Assembly (NCBI GenBank): GCA_900312665.1
Contig: ONZQ02000005.1
Location: 598,119-662,118, forward strand
Reading direction: 5' to 3'
Source of the DNA: Cephalotrichum gorgonifer
Lineage: Eukaryota > Ascomycota > Sordariomycetes > Microascales > Microascaceae
DNA length: 64,000 nucleotides
Shown here: one piece after another, positions 11,061 through 22,108 of the stretch
How positions within the stretch are numbered: position 1 is the stretch's first letter
How the letters are laid out: every line of letters starts with the position of its first letter
Notes under the pieces: generated by a model
Seen by the model: only the letters and a program-made list of their open reading frames with translations
What the model was told of the DNA's origin: nothing
The model's database searches: none
Made by a program: the position numbers and the translations under genes

Positions 11061-13225
11061 TTACCACGTCTCCATGATCATATCGGCGACCTACCACACC
11101 GTTAGCAGGTAAGCATACTAGTGACCTTATGCCCGGACAACTCACTTTCTCCGCAATAGCATACACAGTAAGCTGCGTCGTGCCCCCAATCAAGGTCGGC
11201 ATGATACTAGCATCCGCAACCCTTAGCCCATCAACCCCATACACCCTCAGCTCGTCATCCACCACGCCCCCCAGCTCCCTCCTCATCTTCGCCGCCGTCC
11301 CCACGGGGTGCCACCCCTGTGGGTTATACCCGGCCCGTACGAACGCCTCCAGGTCCTCCCCCTCGCCCGGCCTTACCTCCGTGGCGTTCCACTGCCCCAG
11401 CTCGCCCGTCGTGAAGAACCGCCGGAAGAACTCCAGGTACGCCACCATGAGGTCCACGTCCGTGGGGTTTGACAGCGCGCGGTAGTCCACTACGGGATCT
11501 GCCTCGAGGTCCGTGGCGTTCAGCCGGATCGTGCCCCGGGACGTGATGTGTAGGTTGATGGGAGAGGCCCCGGGTCCGCCACCGACGATGTAGTTCATGA
11601 ACGAGAGACCGGTCCGTCGCATCTCCCGCACGTACAGATTCCTCTGCGCGTCGTACCCGGCGAGGACTTCCTCACGGGTGTCCTCCGCCGCGTACTCCGC
11701 GAGGTCCAGCGACTCGTAGCGCTCGGCGATCGCTTCGTATTCTTCCGGCGCCGCCACGGGGAGGCTCAGGAATGCCACTAGGCCTTGACCTCCCCCTGGC
11801 CCTCCAGATCTGTAGTTCGAAGTCGATTCCGGAGTGGGAGGAGCCTCTCCCCCTAATATTCCCCGTCATCTGTAAGAATCCTGTGAGATGTATAGGTAGA
11901 AGAAGGAAAAAACTTACACCTAAACGCGATGTTCGGACCGATAGGGTGATCTTGGAAATTGGCCCCCACCCCCGGAAGATCGACCTTCACCTCGATATCC
12001 AAACTCTCCAAGAACTCCGCGGGCCCGATGCCGCTTAGCTGCAGGACCTGCGGCGTATGGATCGTCCCAGCCGACAGAATGGCTTCCTCGGACACCAGAA
12101 CCGTGCGCGAGTCATTCGTTCCTTTCGCCACGATCTGTACCCCATACACGGAGTTTTCCTCGTCTATCAGAATCCTGTTAACACGGGATCCGGTCATGAG
12201 GTCGTAGTTCGAACGCTCGAGGCCCTCCCAGTGGCCGGTCCTCGAGTAGGACCGCTGGTTCGTCTCGGGGTCGACGGAGACGGGGTACCAGAAGACGCCG
12301 TGGCTCCCGGCGTGGCCGTCGCGAGGGAACTCCACGCCGGGAACTGTCTTCATGGCCTCGTAGATCGTTTCTTGAGGCAGGTGAGCGGGATTGGTCATTG
12401 GTCATGTTTACAAGAAGAGTGGAGAGAGCAGTACTTATGCCAGGGTTCATTCCTCCTGGATAGGATGCGTAGACGTTGGTATCCTCATACTGGCCCCACG
12501 CCGCTTCGATATCGTACGTAACGTTGTAATCCTCTGCGAAGCCCTCGTCCGGCGGTACGAAGTGAATGGCCTGAGACAATGTGAGAGGCGGCCCCAATAC
12601 GTCCTACCTTATAAGGAAATCTACTTACCTTGCGATAGTAAGGGAGCATCCCCTCCCAATCCCAAGTCGAGTCCTCTTGGCCAAGCTCCGCCCAGATGGA
12701 ATAGTCTGCCTTGGTCCCCCTCATAACAGCCATTCCGTTGATTGCAGAGCTCCCACCGACGCAGAAACCCATGCCCAGAGGCACCCTTCGGCCGTTTAAA
12801 CCCGGCTGGGGCACGGAGGTGATGTTGTATTGGCGACTTCCCCTGTTGTCCCTGGGGTCGGACGCGTTGTCTTCCCCAGTACTTAGTTAGCCAATAGCAC
12901 ATAGAATCCTTTCCGGTTGTGATGATGACAACTAGTTTGAAGGAGCTTACACAGATAGCCATGTTCAATAACAAGTACGTTATCTGTATCAATAACAGTC
13001 AGTCAAGCCTCGTGGGATTCTCACACATTACTCACATTCGCCAGATTCAGATAGGCGATCACCAATAGTAAGGCCAGCCGTCCCGCCCCCGATGATGACG
13101 TAGTCGTACGACTCGTTGAGATCGTCCAGACCCTTGAGGGTTCGCGCCTTCAAAGGGGAGCCTGGGAAGCCCTGGACAAGCGTGGGCGCCAGCAGAGCCA
13201 GCACGGCTCCTACAACCTGAAGCAT
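11061..13225 (-). CDS. Secreted GMC family FAD-dependent oxidoreductase
   Basis: This is a secreted flavoenzyme of the glucose-methanol-choline family, oxidising an alcohol or sugar. Seven exons join in phase: 13225-13036, 12983-12951, 12870-12629, 12570-12435, 12370-11918, 11852-11146 and 11090-11061. The result is 596 residues, normal for the family. A signal peptide covers about residues 1-19. The Rossmann motif GGGTAG is at 46-51, and GMC signature segments include GFCVGGSSAINGM and SAGTIHTPQVLQLSGIGP. The first catalytic position is His533 (GWHPVGT). The second, 43 residues later as in glucose oxidase, is Thr576 (GGTTQLTVYAIAEK) instead of His or Asn. The C-terminus VADMIMETW comes from a 30-nt last exon. 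Intron 4 uses a weak GTACTG donor. The substrate cannot be told from sequence. Confidence 0.88.
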
Positions 13226-14563
13226 TCTCGCGTGTTTGCTTGAGTTTGTAGATGGGTTACAAACTTAGACGTCGGATATTTCAGAGCGAAAGATGCCGCC
13301 AAATGTGACGCTGAGACCCTTATATGCGGGTAGCGAGAACTAGAAGAGCTGATATACACGCGGTGATTGCTCCGATCAGGAGATCGCTTAATCTGCCGCT
13401 TACACCCATTTACCCCCATCCTGTACCGGGCTTGGCCCGCCTAGCTCGGATATATGCAAGGGGTTCTGATTCGTGCCCGCATGGCGTCCCGTATATTGCC
13501 AGGGAATACGGGTGGCAGATCGATGTGCCCATAATCTGGGGATATTGGGCTCGATGCGACTCCATCGGCTTGTTTGTGCCTGGCTGCGTGAAAACTGATT
13601 GGGAGACATCCATGATGGTAGTTTAGGATCTACAAACATGTGCCACACCACTATATCCTGAAGTTTTATTGGACATGTTCCTGAACCCGGTGTTTAGATC
13701 GGAACTAGAAGGATTGTCAGCTACACCTTGCACTTCCCACATTGTAGCGGGCTTGCCGATATTTCCTCGTGGTTCTGGTACCTGGACCTGTCTGTTTATA
13801 GGGTGTACGCACATAAATGCAACTGTCCCCGCATCTGCGAAACATGTAAAAATCAATTGGAGTCAAGAGCAAGTAATATATAGTCTTACGAATCCTTGGC
13901 CCTCTCGATTCTAGCAGGTTAGAATCTAGTAACATAAAAATCCGACATATAAACAGCCTCCCCGTCGCAGATAAGTCAACCATCCGAAGGCGATTTGCGT
14001 ACAACCAAAGACTTGCTGCAAGTGGTGCAAGAAGACTTTGTCGAGTTTCCAGGTTGGTTACGTCAGAACGAAATTAGTTACGAATCAAAGCTGACTTCTG
14101 TTGACCTTTCTGGGATCCAGTTGGCAGTGGATCCAGCCAAGCCAGCGGGTCAAGTTTTCTGGAGCTTGGCGTATCCTTAGTGGTCAATTAAAGAGATTAC
14201 CGTCCAACGTGTGGGTCGTCCCTCCTTTTTCAATACTGGAGCCTGGACGCATCATAACGGTTTGCCCCGGATTCGAGTCGCGATCCAGCAACTTGCCCCA
14301 GTACACAGCACCAGTGAATCGTTGGCAATTCACAGAAGCAAGCTGCCATACTGGAATCCCATTTCAATCAACTCTGATTTCTGTTGTCTCTCTGGACACT
14401 AGATATCTATTTAAGAGGGCTCACTCAACTTGTGTACCTCCTCGTTCCTCTCGTTTCTCTACATTGCCTACTCATACAGGCAAACCCACAACACGCGAAG
14501 ACATCTCATTCCAACATATCTTAATCCAACACATTCTCTTCCTTAATCATTACAAGCTCCAAT
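13226..14563. other. Intergenic between divergent secreted-protein genes
   Basis: About 1.3 kb upstream of both the GMC oxidoreductase (leftward) and the cysteine-rich secreted protein (rightward). Open frames are short and overlap on both strands. A pair of GGATCCAG copies occurs at about 14112-14138. Confidence 0.45.
14408..14415 (+). promoter_or_regulatory. Candidate TATA element of cysteine-rich secreted gene
   Basis: TATTTAAG lies about 150 bp upstream of the ATG at 14564, in a CT-rich setting typical of fungal promoters. This is assigned by position and sequence only. Confidence 0.35.
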
Positions 14564-15165
14564 ATGATCCCCATTACCAAGTTTACTCCCAAGGTGGTAA
14601 GCTCTGTTTCCATTTATCGCCTTTCTTCTCCAGTTTATCATTATCACAACACATACCTCCAACTACTTCTCTACCCTTGGTTATAAAATACTTTATATAA
14701 ATTCATGTACTAATGCTAACCTAATAGGCCGCGGCCATTTTTGCTTTCATGGCCGTAACTGTCACGGCCCGAGGCCCCATCACGATCCCGGTCGACCCGG
14801 TTTGCAACTTGCCGAACGACGAGTTGACTATTTTCCCCGAGATGGCCAGCCCGGGCATCCCGGCCCCTGCACACCCTGTTACCCTCCAAGCCAACTGCTG
14901 CTTCGAGGAAGATCCCACGTACGGCAACCAAGTGTGCGCCTGCCGCGCCTGGGATGCCTGGTGCAAGGGCCGCTACAGCAACTGCTGCGGCGAAGCCCGA
15001 GCCTGCACCGAATACTGCCGGTGCATCCCTGCTGAGCGGTTCTGCGACCACCCCGACAACGAGTTCGACACGATCTGTGACAACCCGTACGAGGGGGAGC
15101 CCGAAGCCACCTGGGCGGGCGAACTGGGCATGAACGAGGCCCCCGAGTGCCCCCAGAGCCATTAG
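14564..15165 (+). CDS. Small secreted cysteine-rich protein (14 Cys)
   Basis: I do not recognise a named family. Two exons, 14564-14596 and 14728-15165, with an intron ending CTAACCTAATAG, give 156 residues. The first exon encodes only 11 residues (MIPITKFTPKV); the signal sequence is completed by the hydrophobic AAAIFAFMAVTVTA across the junction. The mature part holds 14 cysteines, including two CC pairs (NCC, NCC), CAC and CRC, clustered in the central 70 residues. That suggests up to seven disulfides. The C-terminus is acidic (EGEPEATWAGEL). It is followed by a spacer and then the DUF1857 gene. Size, secretion and cysteine density fit an apoplastic effector or surface-active protein, but no function is shown. 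Confidence 0.75.
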
Positions 15166-16032
15166 AGTTCTACTACTTCGGGAGTTTTGGGCCAGTTACT
15201 TCGACAGGCAATGGCCAAAGGGGTTATATATTCTTAATCTGATATTCTTCGGAGAGCACGAGGGTGGTATCGCGGTCAGAGGACACATTGGAGGTTGATG
15301 GTTTAGTGATGGGGAGGAAATCCGAGGACGACCTGCGAGGATTAGGCGGCAGAGTGGAAGTTCAAGAGCCATCCGAGGCTACCGAAGAGGGATATGTTTA
15401 GGCAGGCCGAATACATTGTTACCTTCCAAATTTTCTCATATTACATGACTTGATTTCCTTCTTTGAGTTGATGTTCCTGGTGTGCCCACTACGCGTCCCC
15501 AACACATGTCTACCAATTGTACCGCTTGGTCCCACACCACATCGGGGGCCGAATGTTATACCGCTGAATAATCGCCTATGGCCTGATGCCGATCAAGTAA
15601 TCAAGTATTTGGAAGCAGCTAACCCCGGTGCTAACCCCGGTGGTATGGGCGGGAGGTGGTGGGGAAATCCGAACCTGAAGCCAATCATGTCTCTGAGTCC
15701 ATGGGAGCAAACAGAGGATGGGTTAACAGTGAATGGATGCTAGGCGGATTGATAATTTGTCCGCAGCGGACGGACTTCTCTTGAGGCTAGGTAATCAATC
15801 TCACTACTCTCATCCATGACATCCATAACGTAACGGCGTCTCCCCCGCATCTATATATAAATGGGAGCTTGACTTCACTCAAACGGTGTATAAAGTTCAC
15901 ATCGTACTCATCATCATATCATCACCGAACTCCAAGTCTACACCCATCTTCAGCAGATACCTCACCCACCATCATCGATCGAAATTACGCAGGATTCCTC
16001 AATTACCCATTGCTACCACCACACCTGCAAAC
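15166..16032. other. Intergenic, promoter of DUF1857 gene
   Basis: No gene seen. Near 15622-15641 an 11-bp unit, GCTAACCCCGG, occurs twice in tandem. The 3' part contains a TATA-like element and a CT/CA-rich leader before the DUF1857 start. Confidence 0.45.
15852..15860 (+). promoter_or_regulatory. Candidate TATA box of DUF1857 gene
   Basis: TATATATAA sits 173 bp upstream of ATG 16033, followed by a pyrimidine- and CA-rich leader of the kind common in fungal 5' UTRs. Positional assignment only. Confidence 0.45.
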
Positions 16033-16536
16033 ATGGTCGCCGCCAACCACGTCGCCTACACGGCCCCCATTAACCCTCCTGGCGCCTCCCCCGTCCTCAC
16101 CTACGAGCACATCGGCAAGCTCCTGCGCCGCAAGGTCCACCGCGCGGAAGAGTTCGTCGGCGGCGCGATAACATCCACCCGCGTCCTGTCCACCGACACC
16201 ACCACAGCCACCGGGCGCCCCATCACCGTGCGCGAAGTAACCTTCGCTGAGGGGAACCGAAAGGTCACGGAGGAGTGCGTGGCGTACCCGCCCATGAAGG
16301 AGGAGTTCCACATGGATAGCGGAAATATAGTCCAGAATATCATCAGCGAGGGGAAAGACGGGGAGCTTTTCATGACGTTCACCTTTGAGTGGCTGCACCC
16401 GGAGCTGGAGGGGGATGCGGAGGGGCTGAAGGCGAGGGAGTTGGTGGAAAAGAAGATGGCGGCGGTGGCAGTCGAGAATACCCTTCGCGTCATGAGGGAG
16501 ATGGTGAAGGACGGGAGGTGGAAGGAGGAGATCTAG
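16033..16536 (+). CDS. DUF1857 / AtaL-like SRPBCC family protein
   Basis: A single-exon gene of 167 residues with the layout of the DUF1857 (AtaL-like) family, which has a START/SRPBCC hydrophobic-pocket fold. N-terminal YTAPINPPGASPVLTYEHIGKL is followed by RKVHRAEEFVGGAITSTRVL. The middle is REVTFAEGNRKVTEECVAYP. Near the C-terminus TFTFEWLHPELE precedes a final helix ending in RVMREMVKDGRW. I chose ATG 16033 over the upstream in-frame start at 15886 because the homologous-looking sequence begins here and the upstream part reads as leader. Some relatives lie in secondary-metabolite clusters, but no biosynthetic enzyme is next to this copy. It is likely cytosolic; the ligand is unknown. Confidence 0.82.
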   Translation: MVAANHVAYTAPINPPGASPVLTYEHIGKLLRRKVHRAEEFVGGAITSTRVLSTDTTTATGRPITVREVTFAEGNRKVTEECVAYPPMKEEFHMDSGNIVQNIISEGKDGELFMTFTFEWLHPELEGDAEGLKARELVEKKMAAVAVENTLRVMREMVKDGRWKEEI

Positions 16537-16732
16537 CCTGGGTACGTTAAGGCCCAGGTGGCTCCTTGAGCAAGCATAAATAGACGGATTGGTACACTCA
16601 ACTTCATCTTTGCTCGTCCACGTAATCAGCCAATATATATATATATCTATAATTATCATGAATCATTTTCTAGCATTCCAAGAAGACTATCCAAAACTCC
16701 CAATTAACTCCATTCCCATTGCAGTGAGTCCA

Positions 16733-17803
16733 TCAGGTATAGGTTGGCCCCAGCGACTCCTCCATCCTCCTCCTCCACGTCCTCCAGCGCCACTTCAGCC
16801 CGTCTGGCCCCTTCTTCCAAAACTTCTCATGCAGGCTTGCCACCCCCTCCAACCTATCCTTCCTCGACGGCCACGTAGACGACCACCTCCAGTCCAGCTC
16901 TCCCCACGGCATCGGGCCCGCCCTCGCGCCCGCAGGACACGTCGCCGACGCCTCCCGATCCTCCTGGCTAGAATTGCACCTCCTGAACGCGTAGTTCAGG
17001 AGGCTCTGCTCCATCGTCCCAGGATCGAACCGGCCGTAGAGCCCCATCACGCTGATGAGGTAGTGGTACAGCTCGACCGACGGCGCCGCGAGCCAGAATC
17101 CCGCGCTAAAAGACCCTGTGGTGTCGGTCTCGACCGGCGGCACCGCGTGATCGCGTTTCCCTGTGAACTGGTGGTCCTGCGCCGCGAGGAAGACGTACTC
17201 GGCCGGTAAGTGTGCCTCGTCGCCCTTCCGGAACGCGGGGTCCGTACGGGAGGGGTAGACGCTCCCCTCGGCGTCGAAGATGTCGTCGAGCGGCGCGAAG
17301 AGCAGAGTGTCAGCATCGACGAATAGCACGCGCGCGTATTCCGTCCACAGCAGGATGCGCAGCTTCGTGAACTGGTCCTTCCACCGCGCGACGGCCGTCC
17401 TTATCCACCAATGCAGAGGTACATCCTCGACCTCGACGACCTTGGCGCCGTCGCGCACGAGCTGCTCGCGCTTCCAGGCCTCGACGGCAGGTGTAACGGC
17501 CACTACCCAGTCGATGCGTCCCGCGTCTCTGTCCCGGATCCGGGTCTCCTCGGCGTGGAGGAGCTGGTATGTGAGGAGACGGCAGCCGACGAAGTACCAG
17601 TCCTCATCTTTCTGGAGGGTGTCGCTACCGAGAAAAGTAACTATTGCGAAGCGTGAGTCGGCATCGAGGGTGTTCAGTAGGCCGTAGTTTGGGTCGAATG
17701 GTTGCTGGGAGGCCCCCCGGAAGAGGTATATCACCGCTATGGCGACGATGGCGAGGACGATGAGAGTGCGCGAACGGCGGCGCGCCGCGAAGGGTAGTGC
17801 CAT
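16733..17803 (-). CDS. Family 8-like glycosyltransferase, type II membrane protein
   Basis: This encodes a Golgi-type glycosyltransferase resembling the GT8 (glycogenin-like) fold, using a nucleotide-sugar donor. With ATG 17803 the protein is 356 residues: a short basic tail (MALPFAARRRSR), a membrane anchor (TLIVLAIVAIAVIYLF), then a luminal catalytic domain. The metal-binding D-x-D is VDADTLLFAPLDD, preceded by KLRILLWTEYARVLF. FSAGFWLAAPS and GTMEQSLLNYAF follow, and LHEKFW lies near the end. An upstream in-frame ATG at 17878 would add 25 residues. I prefer 17803 because it gives the usual short cytoplasmic tail and a purine-rich start context. Intronless. GNT1-type N-acetylglucosaminyltransferase is an alternative within the same fold. 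Confidence 0.82.
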   Translation of the reverse strand: MALPFAARRRSRTLIVLAIVAIAVIYLFRGASQQPFDPNYGLLNTLDADSRFAIVTFLGSDTLQKDEDWYFVGCRLLTYQLLHAEETRIRDRDAGRIDWVVAVTPAVEAWKREQLVRDGAKVVEVEDVPLHWWIRTAVARWKDQFTKLRILLWTEYARVLFVDADTLLFAPLDDIFDAEGSVYPSRTDPAFRKGDEAHLPAEYVFLAAQDHQFTGKRDHAVPPVETDTTGSFSAGFWLAAPSVELYHYLISVMGLYGRFDPGTMEQSLLNYAFRRCNSSQEDREASATCPAGARAGPMPWGELDWRWSSTWPSRKDRLEGVASLHEKFWKKGPDGLKWRWRTWRRRMEESLGPTYT

Positions 17804-18412
17804 AACATCTACAATGAGGATACTAAATTGGCGAAAGTTTGAAATGAATGGGATGTCGAGGGTGGTTCTACATGGCAAAAAGCAGCGGGTAAGATTCGGA
17901 GGGGACAGGCAAACGGATTGAAGGATTAAGACTTCTTGACAGGGACGTTACATATCTCATATCGGCCAGTGCACAAACTCAGCCGGAAATGGAATTCGCG
18001 TCTCGCTGCCCGGCATGCCGTTTTCTGATTGCTCCAAATTTCGTCACGTGAGCGCGTGGAACAGCTGTCCCGTTTCCATGACCTTACTTTTCGATCAATA
18101 TCACGTACCCCTTCCCTCCTCGAACTTGTCTCTGATTCTTCGTCAATACAACCCCTTATCACCATCCCTTTCCCGGCCTCATTTTCGGGCCTTTAGTCTC
18201 GGAACTTACGATAAGTCTAAAAGTATCGGTTCTGCGGTTTCATGTATTGAAGTTGACCAAGGTGTAGAAGAAGTAGAGGATTAAAGTAGTAGTAATGGAT
18301 TTCGGAGGTGGATTTTTGGGGTGGCCAAAAAGGGCCGGGGGGGGGGTTGGGTTGAACTTTAGCTCCGACCGTTCGACCTTGCAAGCAGCTTTTCTGTAAT
18401 GCCAGATGTTGT
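17804..18412. other. Intergenic between two leftward genes
   Basis: Promoter of the glycosyltransferase and 3' flank of the Rtc5-like gene. An 11-base G run lies at about 18338-18348. No gene seen. Confidence 0.45.
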
Positions 18413-20227
18413 CTAATCTCGCCCAGGAAGAGCACTCGACGGGATGGAGAACGCCGAGTCCCAAGACAACTGGTTCCACTGCGGGTCTGCCGCAAAGCCT
18501 ACCAAGTCCAACCTGCGAACGAGGATGCTTTGGGTCAAGACAGATGATCCAGGCTCTGTGACACGAATCTGTGCTGATTGGCTCTTCTCGTCCAGGACGA
18601 GTGACGCTACAGCGGTGCCTTGCGTTCGAATACACAAACTCAAGGTGCTGCTGCCGTTTCCTTCGCACTGCAGACTTCCAGCCGGTGCTCTGATGACTGT
18701 TTGAGCTGGCGATAGCTGAAATATGCTTGCTTGAGGGTCGTCAAAGCCTAAGTCATCATCGACCTTGGCACGCGGAATAAATGTGCCTAGACATATGTCT
18801 TTGTGTTCCAAATTTTGCTGATGCTGGGACTCGCCGTGGAATAGAAGTAGCATCGGCTGTGATTTTGAGCCGATAGCATTCTTTATATCGTCAAGCTTCA
18901 AGCCAGGGCAGGATACCGAGGCGATGATTGATGCCGTCTGCAGTGGTATGTTTTGCGGCAAGAAGGTTGACAGTTGTGACCACACGTGCATATTCAGAAT
19001 AGCCCCAGGCGCCCAATTCAAGGGTTCGAAGGGCTTGGAGAATGCGTCTAGTATTAGTGCAACTGCATCACCCCGCGTGCAGGACTCGAGCAGCTGGTGA
19101 TCAAGTCCCTTGTCCAAAATCATTGGCGCGATCAACCGAGGGAACGCTGAAAAGATGTACGGCTATGATGTTATTAGTATGGAATACGGGGGGGTGAAGG
19201 CGTTTAAACACACCGCATTCGTTCCTAGAGCGTGCATGAAAGCTTGCCGCCCGATGCCTTTCTGATCTCCAGGCGTTCTGAAAGCACCAAACACAATGTC
19301 GGTGATTTGATCAAGCTTGTACATGTTCTCCGCTAGAGCTTCAGCTGCCCGGCCGTATTGGTACAGCAGGCTGGCGAGCAGGATCTTGAGAAGGGACCTT
19401 AGCTCAATGCCCGGAATGTAGCCTTCGAATGCTAGCGACTGGGATGACGGCAGCTCAGAGACAGGGATAACCGGAGGGCCCCTCCGAACCTGCTTCCCGT
19501 GCGACTCCCTGACGCGCTCCTTGTTATGGTGAGAGACGAACGAATGCGCCTGGGCAAGGTAGGAGACGTCGGGATCGCTCTTCTCATGCTGCTGGGTTGG
19601 TTCGCCTGTTGCTCCTCGTTTGGATACCGCCATGCATTCGAAGATGAGGCCATGGGTCCACTCTTGTAGTCTCTCGGCATCTTCGAACTCATCTATACCA
19701 GGGAACCAAGAAGAACCGATGCTCGTTTCGTAGCGACGCAAGAGCAAAATCAGTGCGACCTCTACTTCCTCGATCCCTAGAACAGCGTCGCGTTCAGGTA
19801 ATCCATGGCACCATGGAAAGCCTCCAAGCTTCAGTATCAATCGGTATATAAGAGGGCTGGCGATGGTCAGGTCCTCTTTGAGGGCCGCCGGTAGAGTGAT
19901 AGCCATGAGTTCAGTGATGGTAGACTCGTTCCAAACTGCCTGCTAGTGGGCTGTAGTTAGTGAGGCAGAAGGGCCCGACAGGCGATATGGGAACTTACAT
20001 AGGCTCCCGAAGTTGAGCTCCATTTCTCAAACAAGATTCGTAGCCACTCTTTCTCGCGGCGGGTCAGGCAAAAGCCACGCAGCAGTTGGCGGAATCTGTC
20101 CCGCAATTGATCTTGTTTCCCACCAACGTAAGCGGTAGTCAGGAGTAGGCGAACAATCCAACTTACCAGCATTATCAATCCGGGGCAAGGTAATCGTCTC
20201 TTCAACCGATGACTGAGTCATGCCCAT
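18413..20227 (-). CDS. rtc5: Rtc5-like TLDc-domain protein
   Basis: The layout matches fungal Rtc5 (Restriction of telomere capping 5), a TLDc protein. Yeast Rtc5 is N-myristoylated and acts on V-ATPase assembly at the vacuole. Four exons, 20227-20167, 20111-19999, 19939-19214 and 19162-18413, join in phase to about 549 residues. The N-terminus MGMTQSS fits the myristoylation pattern M-G-x-x-x-S/T. Helical segments include LTRREKEWLRILFEKW and SPLIYRLILKLGGFPW, then an EF-hand-like region. The TLDc part begins near GYIPG and contains YIFSAFPRLIAPM, MLLLFHGES and IFQLSPAQTVIRAP. The acceptor of exon 3 could instead lie 3 nt upstream, adding a Gln. The TLDc region is diverged, so the family call is good but not certain. 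Confidence 0.72.
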
Positions 20228-22108
20228 CTTGACGTTTCGCTGCCTCAGGGGGTAAACAATCCAACCGGGCCAAAGGGGTTAGAGGAACACTCGTGGGCGG
20301 AAATGTATCAGAGGCCGAAATGACAACCTTTTTGGTATTACTGGCGGAGGGGGAAGAAGCGCCGTCAGCGTCCAGTTGTATAGTCCGAATCTCTCGGTGG
20401 GAGCCAGGAATAACTGGTTGCCTGACGCAGAGTGGCGGAGTACAGCGAGGGGCGGAGTGCTCGTCGGTAATGCGGGGGGCCGGGCGGCGGGTGGCTGGAT
20501 TTCGTACCAATAAATAATATTTCTGCTGTGTCGGGGGTCTCAACGATCAGCTCGCCCCCAGGGCTATTATGCTACAGATATCGGCCGTAAGGGTAAGTTG
20601 TGTCTGTGGAGGCAGGCTCATATTGAAGGCCCTCAGAAATCATGACAGCTACGGCTCAATTGTTTACGCAAAATGTGCAGATGGTATGATCCGTCATGTC
20701 TTATCCCTTCGAGACGCGAGAGGCGGCACCGCATTGCGCCGTTCACATTTGAGCCCTCTGGCTACGAAACGCGGCGTGATAACAGAGCTTCGAAGGCAGA
20801 CCTGACCTCGAGGATGTTGCTGAAGGGCGTGGCCGGGAATATGGCGTCCCTCGAGGCTTAGGTAGTTGGTATATACGGCCTTTGCTCTAATTTTCGAACC
20901 ATCATAGCGTATGTGACATTCCTTGTAGCATTTGACACGGGAGAACCAAGATGTAGCCGCTTGATTAATCAACCCACTTCAGAACTGCAGACCTAGACCC
21001 GGTCGCCGAATAATTTTCACCAATAAATTGTCGTGAACGGCCGGCATTGTCCATACAGACTCCTCTAGAACGAAATATTCTCTAGCCAGCTTGCTGGATC
21101 TATCATAACGTGATTGCCCTAGTCAAATCTTGCAAAAATCCAGTACTCTCCGAATCCCTTCCCAAAATCGACTCCACTCTATTTCACCCCAGACAACATT
21201 CATAAAGAAAACACCAGTAACCATAGCGGCCAGAACACCCAATAGCATACCGGACAGTGATACCCGTTTTGTGGCGATCGACATTACACCAAAGGATAGA
21301 AGCCCTATGCTGAAAGTGAGGAATAGAGCCTCAAATGTGCGCCGATCTGCGAGTTCTGACATGATGGAGTAGCTTGGCTAGGTCAATGGAAGGGAAGTTG
21401 GCAAAGTCTCATTCGGATTCCATCATGGATGTTGAAGATATTGTAAGAAAGCGGGTGAGGGGAAAGTTATGCGTACGATAGTGAAGAACGCCTCGCTAAC
21501 AGTGGCTTTGCTAATAAGAGATGTGTCTGGTGGGCGTCCTAGTGTGCTCGGGGTGCGTAAGAGATGCTGAGGATTTATCGAACTTCGGGAGTTTCGAGGT
21601 TGTAATGCAATAGCCTTCCTTTACTGACTCTGAGTTGCAAGATATTGACCTCATCAAGCTGGAGTGAGACAGTAGTAATGAGGAAGACCTAAATGCAATA
21701 TGATCTTTCTTTAATAAAAGGAGAGGTGAAAAGGGGAAGATATTTATATTCTTGGCCTGGCAGTTTTTGTTTTTGGAGTTAGATACCACCAGTTTGGTTG
21801 ACTGTGGCTGTGTGTTGGACATGCTGAGAAAAATGCACCCGCTGCGCAGCTGAAAACGGCATCCTGGGTGGCTATGTGAAATGAACGATGAATAATGCGC
21901 CTAAAACCTGCCTGGCGCGTCGCGGATTGATGTACAACTACAATGTGAGTGTGGAGTCCACATCATATCTCATGCCGAGTGTCGACAGCCGCTCCCGACT
22001 TCATGGGCAGCCAAACAATAAATGCAACAAGCTAGGAGGCCACCACGAAAGTAAACGCATTCTATTTTAGCAACTCTACTAGTAGACCCCAAAAAAATCT
22101 CAAGCCCA
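20228..22108. other. Long spacer, one possible small membrane ORF
   Basis: About 1.9 kb between two leftward genes. Apart from the 79-codon frame at 21123-21362, I see no supported gene. The region is moderately AT-rich. Confidence 0.45.
21123..21362 (-). CDS. Possible small two-helix membrane protein
   Basis: I do not recognise it. The 79-residue frame has two clear hydrophobic segments, FEALFLTFSIGLLSFGVMS and LLGVLAAMVTGVFFMNVVW, separated by a short basic loop, and an amphipathic tail with tryptophans (EIEWSRFWEGIRRVL). That is more organised than a random frame. There is no paralogue in the window and no splice evidence. It could be a genuine small membrane protein or the last exon of a larger gene. 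Confidence 0.35.
   Translation of the reverse strand: MSELADRRTFEALFLTFSIGLLSFGVMSIATKRVSLSGMLLGVLAAMVTGVFFMNVVWGEIEWSRFWEGIRRVLDFCKI

Noticed and set aside
14564..16536. Secondary-metabolite cluster around the DUF1857, GMC and Zn2Cys6 genes
   Set aside because: No polyketide synthase, NRPS, terpene cyclase or P450 is nearby, and housekeeping genes are interleaved.
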